A stretch of 64,000 nt of DNA, taken from the NCBI RefSeq assembly GCF_900108295.1, contig NZ_FNWK01000002.1, forward strand, positions 62,001 to 126,000, given 5' to 3'. Source of the stretch: Sphingopyxis sp. YR583 (lineage in GTDB: Bacteria > Pseudomonadota > Alphaproteobacteria > Sphingomonadales > Sphingomonadaceae). This document shows positions 54,601-62,391 of the stretch, piece after piece (within the stretch, counting starts at the first letter, position 1; the number at the start of each line of letters is the position of its first letter). Under the pieces are notes generated by a model that was given only the letters and a program-made list of their open reading frames with translations, made no database searches and had not been told where the DNA came from. The translations under genes and the position numbers were made by a program.

Positions 54601-55850
54601 GCCCGGCGACGCAGCATGTGTCGGGGCCGATCGCGGTTGCTGCTGATTTCAGTTGCAGCGTCTCCGACCCCTGTCTCGAGGGTGTCGTGCGCGGCAAGGA
54701 TATGGTCTATGAAAACCAGACCTATGGCACCCGGCTGACCAACATGGTCGTGAACGGCCGCTTCACCGGCAACCGGCTAGAGATCGAAAAGCTCACCGCG
54801 ACCGCCGGCGACGGCACGGTCGAGGCAAAAGGCTTTATCAGCCTCGCTTCGGCCGATGGTTATCCGATGAATATTTCGGCGACGCTCAACAATGCGCGCC
54901 TTGCCAAGAGCGAGAATATCGCCGCGCGCGCGACCGGAAACCTGACGCTCGAAAAGGTGGCCGGGCAGACCGCGCTCCTCTCGGGCAGCCTTCGCCTTCC
55001 CGAGACGCGCTATCGTATCATCCGCGAAGGCGCGGCGCAGGTTCCGGTGCTGACCGGCGTGCGGCGGAAGCCGCCGGCGGGCCGTCAGCGGATCAGCGGC
55101 GACGGGCTCTCGGCGGTAGGCGGCAGCCTGTTCGACCTCATTCGCCTCGATATCGCGCTGAAGGCTCCCGACGAAATCTATGTCAGCGGCATGGGGCTCG
55201 AATCCGAGTGGAAGGCCGATGTCGTGCTCCGCGGCACGACACAGGACCCGCGCGTGACCGGCGAGATCGAGCTGGTGCGCGGCACGCTCGGTTTCGCGGG
55301 CCGTTCGTTCGAGCTTCAGGAGGGCCGCGTGACCTTCCCGACAGGCGAAGCCTTCGACCCGGCGATCCGCTTGCTTGCCAGCGATACGATCGAGACGGTG
55401 ACGGTGAGTATCAGCGTCACCGGCCGCGCGAGCAATCCGCAAATCGCCTTCTCGAGCGTCCCCGGACTGCCGCAGGACGAGATCGTCTCGCGTATCCTGT
55501 TCGGCGATTCGATCACGACTTTGTCGCCGCTGCAGGCGGTCCAGCTCGCCTCCTCGCTCAATACGCTGAGCAGCGGGGGCGGGGGACTGAGCCCGCTGGG
55601 ATCGCTCCAGTCGGCGACGGGTATCGACCGGCTGCGCGTGCTCGGCCCCGACGATACCGTCGGTCGCGGCGCAGCGCTGGCGGCGGGGCAATATATCACC
55701 AAGGATATCTATCTGGAGGTGATCACCGACGCGCGCGGTTATACCGCGACGCAGCTCGAAATCAGCCTGACCCCGGCGCTGTCGCTACTCAGCCAGGCGG
55801 GCGGATCGGGCCAGTCGAACCTCAGCATCCGGTATCGCAAGGATTATTGA
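51615..55850 (+). CDS. tamB: TamB, inner-membrane-anchored translocation and assembly protein
   Basis: A 1411-residue protein that spans the periplasm and works with TamA in outer-membrane protein insertion and lipid transport. It has one N-terminal membrane anchor (about 25-50), a long repetitive beta-taco region, and the conserved TamB/DUF490 C-terminal domain (about 1040-1411, including VRGTLGFAGRSFELQEGRV and GLPQDEIVSRILFG). It overlaps tamA at the start (TGATG) and the next small gene at the end. Confidence 0.95.
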   Translation: MADEAPFAEDAAVPEKASRSWPLTILRWIGLSLLGLVLLFALFLLGLNSDSGRRFVVTQIEKYEFENGMKIGIGRLDGSLYGQMVIRNLTLSDPKGVFLASPEVRVDWRPIRYLANHVDVRSATAATMTMRKLPEFKVVPDTGEPLLPDLDIDVGLVRVDRFVFEPPVAGERQVAKLNGKIAIADRRAQVTANAETIAGGGQGDALKLVLDAVPEANRLAVKLDLTAPKGGVLAAMGGFEETLTARLDGRGDWKAWNGDLTANLGAAPLARVALTGRDGTFAAKGTAQASRMLAAGPVVELLGTETAIDLTARLDKRKAAIDGRLSSDAAQLGISGGVDLGTNRYEGLKLAANILRPSAIAPAVRANGLRATATLDGAFALPTVDYQANANSLAVNDIIVEGISLAGKARVDADQIVIPVAGRAARIRGLDTVAGGTLVQVRLDGDLAYSNGRILSDNLRLRSPRIDAKAIVIADLNKGFYTGAIDGRINDYRIESVGIFDIDTDADLKTAPRGGFEIVGNVRARSTRLFNSGVRDFLGGNATASSAVRYGTDGIIRFSGLRLSAPRLRVTGGQGSYAPNGQIRLTAQAHSTDYGPVGVQLAGTITDPRAVVTAARPGLGIGLANLVAKINGAPNGYRLAATGDTDYGPLSADVVLLTAKGPLTIDVERGDLSGIGFNGRLVKSDAGPFVGQLNASGQGLGGLVRLTAAGQYQAAAINVRANDVVLPGAAKLAVGSAIVDADVTLYDTPHIVADIQIADTQIREYDIAVGRVKIDYRDGAGRAQALVEGTSGVPFRIAANADLQPKLWRASVQGRATGINFRTTSPARIIPGPDGYELLPTNVSLGRGSSARVAGRFGDGIIIQSRLERVNMAILNAVYPDMGLGGRATGSLDFEQANSESFPRADARLTITDFTRTTAASVSQPVDVNFAGKLLADGGEARAVMRKRGSVIGRLQASLRPLGAGAGGWTERLMAAPLGGGIRYNGPADTLYSFFGPATQHVSGPIAVAADFSCSVSDPCLEGVVRGKDMVYENQTYGTRLTNMVVNGRFTGNRLEIEKLTATAGDGTVEAKGFISLASADGYPMNISATLNNARLAKSENIAARATGNLTLEKVAGQTALLSGSLRLPETRYRIIREGAAQVPVLTGVRRKPPAGRQRISGDGLSAVGGSLFDLIRLDIALKAPDEIYVSGMGLESEWKADVVLRGTTQDPRVTGEIELVRGTLGFAGRSFELQEGRVTFPTGEAFDPAIRLLASDTIETVTVSISVTGRASNPQIAFSSVPGLPQDEIVSRILFGDSITTLSPLQAVQLASSLNTLSSGGGGLSPLGSLQSATGIDRLRVLGPDDTVGRGAALAAGQYITKDIYLEVITDARGYTATQLEISLTPALSLLSQAGGSGQSNLSIRYRKDY

Positions 55851-56074
55851 TGCGCGCCGCGGTCCTGCTCGTCCCGTTGCTGCTGCTCACGGCATGCAAG
55901 GACGAGCCGCGCTTCGAAGAGCGGTACGACAAGGCGGCGAAGGAGATTGAGGCGCGCGCAAGGGCGATGGATGCCGACATCGCCAAATCGGATGCCGCCG
56001 CTGCCGCCGGCGCATCGGAACGCTTGCAACCCGCGGCCGAGCCGTCTAACGCGCCCACGTCATCTGGGGAGTAG
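55850..56074 (+). CDS. Small lipoprotein
   Basis: A 74-residue predicted lipoprotein: signal MRAAVLLVPLLLLTAC with lipobox LTAC, then a charged helical region with an Ala/Glu pattern (about 22-60) and an Ala/Pro/Ser-rich end. The ATG overlaps the tamB stop (TGATG), so it is translated from the same message. The function is unknown; a link to TamAB is only positional. Its stop codon (56072-56074) lies inside the conserved 5' core of the riboswitch that follows. Confidence 0.75.
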   Translation: MRAAVLLVPLLLLTACKDEPRFEERYDKAAKEIEARARAMDADIAKSDAAAAAGASERLQPAAEPSNAPTSSGE

Positions 56075-56182
56075 CCAGCCGTCGTTCGCGACGGGCCACC
56101 GTGTCAACATACTCGGCCGAGAGGTCGTGGTGCGGTGGGAGCGGGAGACCGCTTGGGCGAGACCAATGGCATCGACCTCCGT
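56062..56182 (+). promoter_or_regulatory. yybP-ykoY family (Mn2+) riboswitch
   Basis: Conserved pieces appear in order: GGGGAGTAGC (56066-56075), a perfect 6-base stem with TTCG loop (56079-56094), GTCAACATACTCGG (56103-56116), and GCGAGACC (56157-56164). These are the invariant parts of the manganese-sensing yybP-ykoY riboswitch. It precedes a TMEM165/GDT1 gene, a family known to be under this riboswitch. Both ends are approximate. Confidence 0.9.
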
Positions 56183-56238
56183 CCGGGCCGGGCGGCGGGT
56201 TTGATGCTATTTGGTATCGCGAAGCCGCCCGGCCCCGG
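56183..56238 (+). promoter_or_regulatory. Riboswitch expression-platform hairpin covering the Shine-Dalgarno edge
   Basis: A GC-rich arm at 56183-56196 pairs with 56224-56238 with one bulged base. The 3' arm ends in the first bases of GGAG (56237-56240), the likely ribosome binding site, seven bases before the ATG at 56248. There is no T-run, so translational control is more likely than termination: manganese binding would free the binding site. Confidence 0.65.
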
Positions 56239-56247
56239 AGTTTGTTC

Positions 56248-56820
56248 ATGGAAGCCCTGTTCACCTCGACCGCCGTCGTTGCGCTCGCCGAAATCGGCGA
56301 CAAGACGCAGTTGCTCGCGATCCTGCTCGCGACGCGGTTCAATCGCCCGGTGCCGATCATCCTCGGCATATTGGTCGCGACGCTCGCCAATCATGCGCTG
56401 GCCGCGCTGCTCGGCGCGTCGGCCGCGGCGTTCCTCGACAGTCCGGTCTTTCGTTACGCCATTGGCTTGTCCTTCATTGCGATGGCCGCATGGACGTTGA
56501 TTCCCGACAAGTTCGAGGACGATGACGCACCCAAGCCGAGGTTCGGCGCCTTTCTGACCACGCTTGTCGCCTTCTTTCTCGTCGAGATGGGCGACAAGAC
56601 GCAGGTCGCGACGATCGCGCTCGGCGCGCAATATCATAACGTCGTGGCGGTCACCGCAGGAACCACGCTCGGCATGATGATCGCCAATGTGCCCGCGATC
56701 TTCCTCGGTCACGAACTGCTAAAGCGCGTCGATCTCGCAAAGGTCCGGATGGTCGCCGCCGCGCTGTTCCTCGTGATCGGCCTGTGGGTGCTGGCGCAGA
56801 CCGCGGGCTGGTTCGGCTAG
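56248..56820 (+). CDS. TMEM165/GDT1-family manganese exporter (UPF0016)
   Basis: A 190-residue membrane protein with six predicted spans in two repeats. Each repeat holds the family motif E-x-G-D-K-T-Q (LAEIGDKTQL near 16-21 and VEMGDKTQV near 110-117), which forms the cation site. Bacterial members export Mn2+. The start at 56248 follows GGAG by seven bases; the open frame upstream runs through the riboswitch and is not coding. The last codon shares the palindrome CTAG with galE, converging from the other strand. Confidence 0.93.
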   Translation: MEALFTSTAVVALAEIGDKTQLLAILLATRFNRPVPIILGILVATLANHALAALLGASAAAFLDSPVFRYAIGLSFIAMAAWTLIPDKFEDDDAPKPRFGAFLTTLVAFFLVEMGDKTQVATIALGAQYHNVVAVTAGTTLGMMIANVPAIFLGHELLKRVDLAKVRMVAAALFLVIGLWVLAQTAGWFG

Positions 56821-57833
56821 TCGGCGTTACGCCCGGCAAGGGTGCGCTCGAAATTCCAGCTCGACGCGCACATCGCGTCGAGGTCGCGCTCCGCCGTCCA
56901 GCCAAGGTCGCGCGCGGCGCGGTCCGGGCTGGCGAAGCAACTCGCGACATCGCCGTCGCGGCGCGGCGCGATGCGATAGGGAATGCGCACCCCGTTGACG
57001 CGTTCGAACGCCTCGACCATGTCGAGCACCGAATAGCCCTGGCCGGTGCCGAGGTTCCAGATCGACAGCGGCTGGCCCATCTTGCCGATCGCATCGAGTG
57101 CGGCGACATGGCCGTCGGCGAGGTCGACGACATGGATATAGTCGCGCACCCCGGTGCCGTCGGGGGTGTCGTAATCGTTGCCGAACACCGACAGCTCGGC
57201 CAGTCGCCCGGCCGCGACACGGCTGACAAAGGGCATCAGATTGTTCGGAATGCCGTTCGGATTCTCGCCGATCAACCCGCTGTCATGCGCGCCCACCGGG
57301 TTGAAATAGCGCAGGATCGCGATCCGCCATTCGGGATCGGCGGCGGCGACGTCGGCCAGCATTTCCTCGATCATCAGCTTGGTGCGGCCATAGGGGTTGG
57401 TCGCCGAGGTCGGATGATTTTCGTCGAGCGGCAGATATTGCGGCTCGCCGTAAACCGTCGCGCTCGACGAGAAGACGAGCGTCTTGGCGCCGCAATCGGC
57501 CATCGCTTCGAGCAGCGACAAGGTACCGCGGACATTATTGTCGTAATATTTCATCGGCTCGGCGACCGATTCGCCCACGGCCTTGAGGCCCGCGAAGTGG
57601 ATCACCGCCTCGATCGCATGATCGCGGATGACCTGCCGCAGCGCGTCGCCGTCGCGAATATCTCCGGTGACGAGTGGAACCGCTTGGCCCGTGATCGCCT
57701 CGAGCCGATCCATGACCGAGGGATCGCTGTTCGAGAGATTGTCGAAGCACACCACATGGTGGCCCGCTGACACGAGGGGAGCCGCAACATGGCTGCCGAT
57801 ATATCCCGCACCGCCGGTCAGTAATATATTCAT
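56817..57833 (-). CDS. galE: UDP-glucose 4-epimerase
   Basis: Interconverts UDP-glucose and UDP-galactose (or the N-acetyl forms); 338 residues, the normal length. The NAD motif is TGGAGYIGSHV, the catalytic Ser is in FSSSATVYG, and the Tyr-Lys pair is in NPYGRTKLMIEEML. It converges with the manganese exporter. Probably serves the polysaccharide locus, though galE also has housekeeping roles. Confidence 0.95.
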   Translation of the reverse strand: MNILLTGGAGYIGSHVAAPLVSAGHHVVCFDNLSNSDPSVMDRLEAITGQAVPLVTGDIRDGDALRQVIRDHAIEAVIHFAGLKAVGESVAEPMKYYDNNVRGTLSLLEAMADCGAKTLVFSSSATVYGEPQYLPLDENHPTSATNPYGRTKLMIEEMLADVAAADPEWRIAILRYFNPVGAHDSGLIGENPNGIPNNLMPFVSRVAAGRLAELSVFGNDYDTPDGTGVRDYIHVVDLADGHVAALDAIGKMGQPLSIWNLGTGQGYSVLDMVEAFERVNGVRIPYRIAPRRDGDVASCFASPDRAARDLGWTAERDLDAMCASSWNFERTLAGRNAD

Positions 57834-57932
57834 CGCTCGATCATCTCCATTCGCGTCGGGCCGCCGCCGGCGGATATTCTATCCGGGGCCTCCTGCCAAA
57901 TCATTGCCTGTCGGTCCTCTGCCGTTTTTCGT

Positions 57933-57958
57933 GTAACCTTCGCGGCGATATCGGCGAA
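57933..57958 (+). promoter_or_regulatory. ECF-type promoter GTAACC-N16-CGAA
   Basis: GTAACC at 57933-57938 and CGAA at 57955-57958 are separated by exactly 16 bases, about 98 bases upstream of the sigma factor start. This matches the Caulobacter sigF-type consensus as I recall it. It implies that the sigma factor drives its own operon. Confidence 0.65.
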
Positions 57959-58055
57959 CAGGTCTTCAAACGCCGTTATCCGCGCCGGTACGGGATTCGT
58001 TGTTGCAGCCGCTTCGACACGTCCGCTCCGGCCGCCCTTTGTCAGGATCAGTGCC

Positions 58056-58577
58056 ATGAGCATCGACGAACCTTCGCTGGCGCGCCTGATGGCGGCATCG
58101 CAGCGGGGGGATCGTGCGGCCTATCGCGCGCTGCTGACCGACAGTGGCAAATGGCTCACTCGCTATTTCGCGCGGCGGATCGCGCCGCACCATGTCGACG
58201 ACCTCGTCCAGGAAACGCTCGTGTCGATGCACCGCAAACTCGCGACCTGGGATAGCAGCCGGGCGTTTCTGCCATGGCTCGCGGCGATCGCGCGTTACCG
58301 CTGGATCGACATGCTCCGGCGCCAGCGCGACGAGGCCGAACTGGGCGACAATGATGCCGCGGTCGGCGCCGAGGACGAAGCGGTGCACGCGAGGCTCAGC
58401 ATCGATCATTTGCTCGCGCTGCTGCCGCCCGGACAGGCGCAGGCGATCACGCTGGTCAAGATCGAGGGCGCGTCGATTGCCGAGGCGTCGCAGATTTCGG
58501 GCCAGAGCGAGTCGCTGGTCAAGGTGAACATCCATCGCGGGCTCAAGAAGCTCGCCGAACTGATTGAAAGCGAATGA
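58056..58577 (+). CDS. ECF RNA polymerase sigma factor (SigF-like)
   Basis: A 173-residue sigma factor with region 2 (about 20-85, including HHVDDLVQETLVSMHRK, binding the -10 element) and region 4 (about 115-168, including ISGQSESLVKVNIHRGLKKL, helix-turn-helix). It is followed, with an ATGA overlap, by an NrsF-type anti-sigma factor, the arrangement of Caulobacter sigF-nrsF, which responds to oxidative and heavy-metal stress. A matching promoter lies upstream, so positive autoregulation is likely. Confidence 0.93.
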   Translation: MSIDEPSLARLMAASQRGDRAAYRALLTDSGKWLTRYFARRIAPHHVDDLVQETLVSMHRKLATWDSSRAFLPWLAAIARYRWIDMLRRQRDEAELGDNDAAVGAEDEAVHARLSIDHLLALLPPGQAQAITLVKIEGASIAEASQISGQSESLVKVNIHRGLKKLAELIESE

Positions 58578-59227
58578 CGATGAAGGACGCATCGATCGAC
58601 GATTTGATCGACGGGCTGGCGGGCGATCTGACCCCCGTGCGTCCGCGGCGCGTCGCGCGCGGATCGTTGTGGGTCGCGGCGGGCTGGCTTGGCGTCGGCG
58701 CCATGCTGGTCTGGCTGTTCGGGATGCGGCCCGGTCTGGGCGGAGGCGTGATGCCGCCGCTTTCGATGCTCGCATTCTGGCTGATTGCGGCGACCGGCGT
58801 TGCCGCGGCGTGGAGCGCGCTGCGCATGGGCCTGCCGGGCGTCGGGCGCGACTATGGCGGCTGGCGCTGGGCGGTCGGGGCGCTGCTGGCATTGCCCCTC
58901 GCGGCGCTGGCGGTGTCCTTCGGCGATGCTCACACGCATGCCGAAACGGCCCGGGTCGGCTTCGACGTCCATTGTCTTTTGCAGGGAATCGTTTCGGGGC
59001 TGGGCGTCGGCGCCGCGCTGTTCCTGTGGCTCAGGGCCGGCGCGCCGACATCACCGACCCGTGCGGGATGGGTGATCGGCATTGCGGCGGGCGCGGCGGG
59101 GGCGTCGATCGTCGCGTTGCTGTGCTCAAGTGATGACCTCGTTCATATCACGTTGTGGCATGCGTCGGCGGTTCCGGTCTCGGCGGTCGCCGGCAGGCTG
59201 GTCCTGCCGCGGTTCCTGCGCTGGTAG
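58574..59227 (+). CDS. nrsF: NrsF-family anti-sigma factor (DUF1109)
   Basis: A 217-residue inner-membrane protein with six predicted spans after a short cytosolic N-terminus (MTMKDASIDDLIDGLAGDLTP) that would hold the sigma factor. Two cysteines, C134 (DVHCLLQG) and C184 (ALLCSSDD), sit at the positions where NrsF proteins have conserved cysteines needed for signal sensing. It overlaps the sigma factor gene by four bases. Confidence 0.9.
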   Translation: MTMKDASIDDLIDGLAGDLTPVRPRRVARGSLWVAAGWLGVGAMLVWLFGMRPGLGGGVMPPLSMLAFWLIAATGVAAAWSALRMGLPGVGRDYGGWRWAVGALLALPLAALAVSFGDAHTHAETARVGFDVHCLLQGIVSGLGVGAALFLWLRAGAPTSPTRAGWVIGIAAGAAGASIVALLCSSDDLVHITLWHASAVPVSAVAGRLVLPRFLRW

Positions 59228-59263
59228 GTGAACCGAGCGCGGTGCGCCGGTCGGTCGCAGCCC

Positions 59264-60265
59264 TCAACGGTTCGACCATTCCTTCACATACCAGTTTACG
59301 AAGGCCGGAATGCCGACGGCCAAAGGTGTCGCCGGGACAAAGCCCAGATCCCTGTTGATGTCGTCGATGTCCGCAAATGTCTGATAAACATCGCCGTCCT
59401 GCATCGGCAGCAGGTTGATTTCGGCCGACCGTCCGCAGGCTTCTTCGATCGCCTGAATCAAGCCGGTCAGTTGTTCCGGCCGGTTGTTGCCGATGTTGTA
59501 GAGCCGGTGCGGCGTCGTGAACCCTCCGGGTTTGGGACCACCATCATCGGCGGGTGGATGATCGAGCGCCAGGATCACGCCGCGCACGATGTCGTCGATA
59601 AAGGTGAAATCGCGGAGCATGTCGCCGTGGTTATAGACGTCGATCGGGCGGCCCTGCAGGACCGCCTCGGTGAATTTCCATACGGCCATGTCGGGTCTGC
59701 CCCATGGTCCATATACGGTAAAGAAGCGCAGGCCCGTCTGCGGTATCCGGAACAGATGCGCATAGGTCTCGCTCATCAGTTCATCGGCGCGCTTTGTCGC
59801 CGCATAAAGTGAGATGGGCGTGTCGGCGCGATCGGCGACGCGGAAAGGCGTGTCCGCCCGAAGTCCGTAAACCGACGAGGAGGATGCGTAGACGAGGTGC
59901 GAAATATCGCTGTGGCGCGCCAGCTCCAGGATATTCACATGGCCCGATATGTTCGAATGGATATAGGCGGCGGGATTCTCGAGCGAATAGCGCACGCCCG
60001 GCTGGGCACCAAGATGCACGATCCGGTCAATCTTCTCGTCGGACAGTGCATGGGTGAGCGCTGCGGCATCGCCGAAATCGACGTCCCGGAACGAAAAGGA
60101 CTGACCGTAAAGCGCATCGAGGCGAGCGACCCGCGCGCGCTTGAGGTCGAGCGAATAATAGGGCGTGAAATTGTCGATTCCGACGACATCTTCGCCGCGT
60201 TCGAGCAGCGCTGCCGCGACATGCATCCCGATGAACCCGGCCGCACCGGTTATAAGCGTTGTCAC
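59264..60265 (-). CDS. NAD-dependent epimerase, UDP-glucuronate 4-epimerase type
   Basis: An extended short-chain dehydrogenase of 333 residues. The NAD motif is TGAAGFIGMHVA and the catalytic YxxxK is in SLYAATKRADELM. IDNFTPYYSLDLKRARV and RFFTVYGPWGRPDMAVWKFT are typical of UDP-glucuronate epimerases, which make UDP-galacturonate. The GTG start at 60265 follows GGGGAG by five bases; the frame is open to 60352 but not family-like. Fits with the UDP-glucose dehydrogenase at 47896. Confidence 0.9.
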   Translation of the reverse strand: MTTLITGAAGFIGMHVAAALLERGEDVVGIDNFTPYYSLDLKRARVARLDALYGQSFSFRDVDFGDAAALTHALSDEKIDRIVHLGAQPGVRYSLENPAAYIHSNISGHVNILELARHSDISHLVYASSSSVYGLRADTPFRVADRADTPISLYAATKRADELMSETYAHLFRIPQTGLRFFTVYGPWGRPDMAVWKFTEAVLQGRPIDVYNHGDMLRDFTFIDDIVRGVILALDHPPADDGGPKPGGFTTPHRLYNIGNNRPEQLTGLIQAIEEACGRSAEINLLPMQDGDVYQTFADIDDINRDLGFVPATPLAVGIPAFVNWYVKEWSNR

Positions 60266-60413
60266 ATGCACTCCCCATGTCCCCGGCGACGTCCTTGCCG
60301 GCCTTCGTCGCTTGTAGCCGGCCAAAGGTAAATTCACAGGCAAGAGCCGCAAGGATAATGTCGCCGATCTCTCTTCGTCTCACCTTCGGCGGACCTCGCG
60401 CAATTTTGCCTTG

Positions 60414-60455
60414 GCCTGTAGGCGTCAATCGCGGTACCGCCGGTCGCCTGTAGGC
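60414..60455. repeat. Two copies of the palindrome GCCTGTAGGC, 32 bases apart
   Basis: Identical 10-base palindromes at 60414-60423 and 60446-60455 lie just upstream of the DUF885 gene; the second ends 16 bases before its start codon. Their spacing is close to three helical turns, as expected for a pair of operator half-sites on one face. The binding protein is unknown. Confidence 0.4.
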
Positions 60456-60470
60456 AGGGAAAGGCATCCG

Positions 60471-62288
60471 GTGCGGCTATCACGACGGGAATTCTCTTTG
60501 GCGCTGGCGACGGGTCTGATGGCGGCGCCGATGGCGCGCGCGGCGGTGAAAGGCGGGGCGAACGATGCGGCGTTTACCGCCTTTCTCGACGCGGCCTTTG
60601 AGGCGGAGATCGCGCTCGATCCCGAACAGCTGACCCAGCTCGGCCGCAAGGAGCAGCAGGACCGGTTCACCGACCCGAGTGACGCCGCCGCCGCCGCTCG
60701 GCTTGCTTGGCGCCGCGCCAATGTCGCCGAAATGAAGAAGACATTCGATCCCGCCACCCTCGGTGACGACGCGCGTGTATCCTATGATATGTGGCTGCTC
60801 GAACTCGATCGGGCCGAGGCGTCGACCAAATGGCGCGGGCATAATTATATCTTCGACCGCAACGGCCCGCATACCGGGCTGCCGAACTTCATGATCAACC
60901 AGCACCGCGTCGATACGCCCGCCGATATGGACGCCTATGTCGCGCGCGTCACGGCGCTCGGACCGACGCTCGATATCTATCTGGAGCGCGCGAAGGCATC
61001 GGCGGCGAAGGGCGTGCGCATGCCCGGCTTCGCCTATGATCAGTCGATCGAGCTCGTCGGGCGGCTGACCACCGGGGCGCCGTTCGACGCCGGCGCCGAC
61101 AACGCCCTGTTCGCCGATGCCAAGTCGAAAGCGGCGGGCCTCGTGAAATCGGGCCAGATCGATGCCGCCGCGGCCGATCATTATGGCACACAGGTCGCCG
61201 CCGCGATGACGGGGGCGATGAAGCCCGCTTACGACCGCCTCCGCGCCTGGCTCGTAGCCGACCGCGCGAAGGCCTCGGCCGACCCGCGCGGGGCGGGGGC
61301 GCTGCCCGACGGCGCGGCCTATTATAATGCGATGCTGCGGCTGCAGACGACGACCGACATGACCGCGGACGAAATTCACGCGCTCGGCCTGTCCGAAGTC
61401 GCGCGGATCCGCGCCGAGATGGAGGCGCTCAAGAGGGCGATCGGCTTCGAGGGCAAGCTTGAGGATTTCTTCGTCTTCCTGCGCAGCGACGACCGTTTCT
61501 ATGTCGCCAACGACGATGCCGGCCGCGCAATCTATCTGAAAAAGGCCGAGGACTATCTCGCCGGCATGCGCGCGCGGCTCCCCGAGCAGTTCAGGCGGCA
61601 GCCCAAGGCCGACCTGATCGTCAAGCGCGTCGAGGCGTTTCGCGAGGAGCCGGGCGGCGCGGCGCATTACTCGCCCGCGGCGCTCGACGGCTCGCGCCCC
61701 GGCATCTTCTATGTCCACCTCGCCGATACGCGCGCGACCCCGATCTACGAAATCGAAGGCACGGTATATCACGAAGGCCACCCCGGCCATCATATGCAGA
61801 TCGCACTCGCGCAGGAAATGACGGGCACGCCCGAGTTCCGGAAGAATTATTTCTATGGCGCCTATGGCGAGGGCTGGGCGCTTTATGTCGAGCGGCTGGC
61901 AAAGGAGATGGGTTTCTACACCGATCCCTACAGCGACTTCGGCCGGCTCGGGCGTGAGATCTGGCGCGCCATCCGCCTCGTGGTCGATACCGGCATCCAC
62001 GCCAAGGGGTGGAGCGAGGCCGAGGCGCTGGCCTGTTATACGGCGAACTCGCCGCAACCGATCGGCAAGATCCGTTCGGAGATTCGCCGCTATTTCGTCA
62101 CTCCGGGACAGGCGACGTCGTACAAGGTCGGCATGCAGCGCATCCTTGCGCTGCGCGACAAGGCGCGAACGGCGCTCGGCCCGCGTTACGATCAGCGCGT
62201 GTTTCACGAGATTATCCTCGGGCGCGGCTCGGTGCCGCTACCCGTGCTCGATGCACAGGTCGATCGCTGGATCGCCGCGCCGGCCTGA
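60471..62288 (+). CDS. DUF885 family metallopeptidase-like protein, Tat-exported
   Basis: A 605-residue protein with a GTG start at 60471. The N-terminus has a twin-arginine signal (SRREFSLALATG, cleavage after ARA). The metal site reads YHEGHPGHHMQIAL (H434-E435...H438) with a later Glu in YGEGWALYVERLAKEMG, as in DUF885 proteins, which resemble M2/M32 carboxypeptidases. Substrate unknown; probably periplasmic. Divergent from the epimerase with about 200 bases between. Confidence 0.88.
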   Translation: MRLSRREFSLALATGLMAAPMARAAVKGGANDAAFTAFLDAAFEAEIALDPEQLTQLGRKEQQDRFTDPSDAAAAARLAWRRANVAEMKKTFDPATLGDDARVSYDMWLLELDRAEASTKWRGHNYIFDRNGPHTGLPNFMINQHRVDTPADMDAYVARVTALGPTLDIYLERAKASAAKGVRMPGFAYDQSIELVGRLTTGAPFDAGADNALFADAKSKAAGLVKSGQIDAAAADHYGTQVAAAMTGAMKPAYDRLRAWLVADRAKASADPRGAGALPDGAAYYNAMLRLQTTTDMTADEIHALGLSEVARIRAEMEALKRAIGFEGKLEDFFVFLRSDDRFYVANDDAGRAIYLKKAEDYLAGMRARLPEQFRRQPKADLIVKRVEAFREEPGGAAHYSPAALDGSRPGIFYVHLADTRATPIYEIEGTVYHEGHPGHHMQIALAQEMTGTPEFRKNYFYGAYGEGWALYVERLAKEMGFYTDPYSDFGRLGREIWRAIRLVVDTGIHAKGWSEAEALACYTANSPQPIGKIRSEIRRYFVTPGQATSYKVGMQRILALRDKARTALGPRYDQRVFHEIILGRGSVPLPVLDAQVDRWIAAPA

Positions 62289-62339
62289 AGGCTGGCGCGG
62301 TCGGCGCGGCTTTCGCGCCAACGCCGGATTAATATTGTA

Positions 62340-62357
62340 ATTGAGAATCGTTCTCGA
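62340..62357. promoter_or_regulatory. Fur box
   Basis: A perfect inverted repeat GAGAA-TCG-TTCTC (62343-62355) inside ATTGAGAATCGTTCTCGA closely resembles known Fur sites of Proteobacteria. It lies 35 bases before the PepSY start codon, in a short AT-rich stretch, so Fur would repress this operon when iron is plentiful. Confidence 0.75.
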
Positions 62358-62391
62358 TAATGGCCGTGCATCTTTTCGGCAGAACTTCCAG

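Noticed and set aside
56101..56247. N-terminal extension of the TMEM165/GDT1 protein
   Set aside because: This stretch is the riboswitch; the ATG at 56248 has a proper GGAG and starts the first conserved span.
56817..56820. Shared CTAG stop codons of the Mn exporter and galE as a regulatory device
   Set aside because: CTAG reads as a TAG stop on both strands, so this is a simple consequence of tight convergent genes.
62341..62391. Upstream TTG start for the PepSY gene
   Set aside because: Those codons lie within the Fur box and promoter; the ATG at 62392 begins the family-like sequence.
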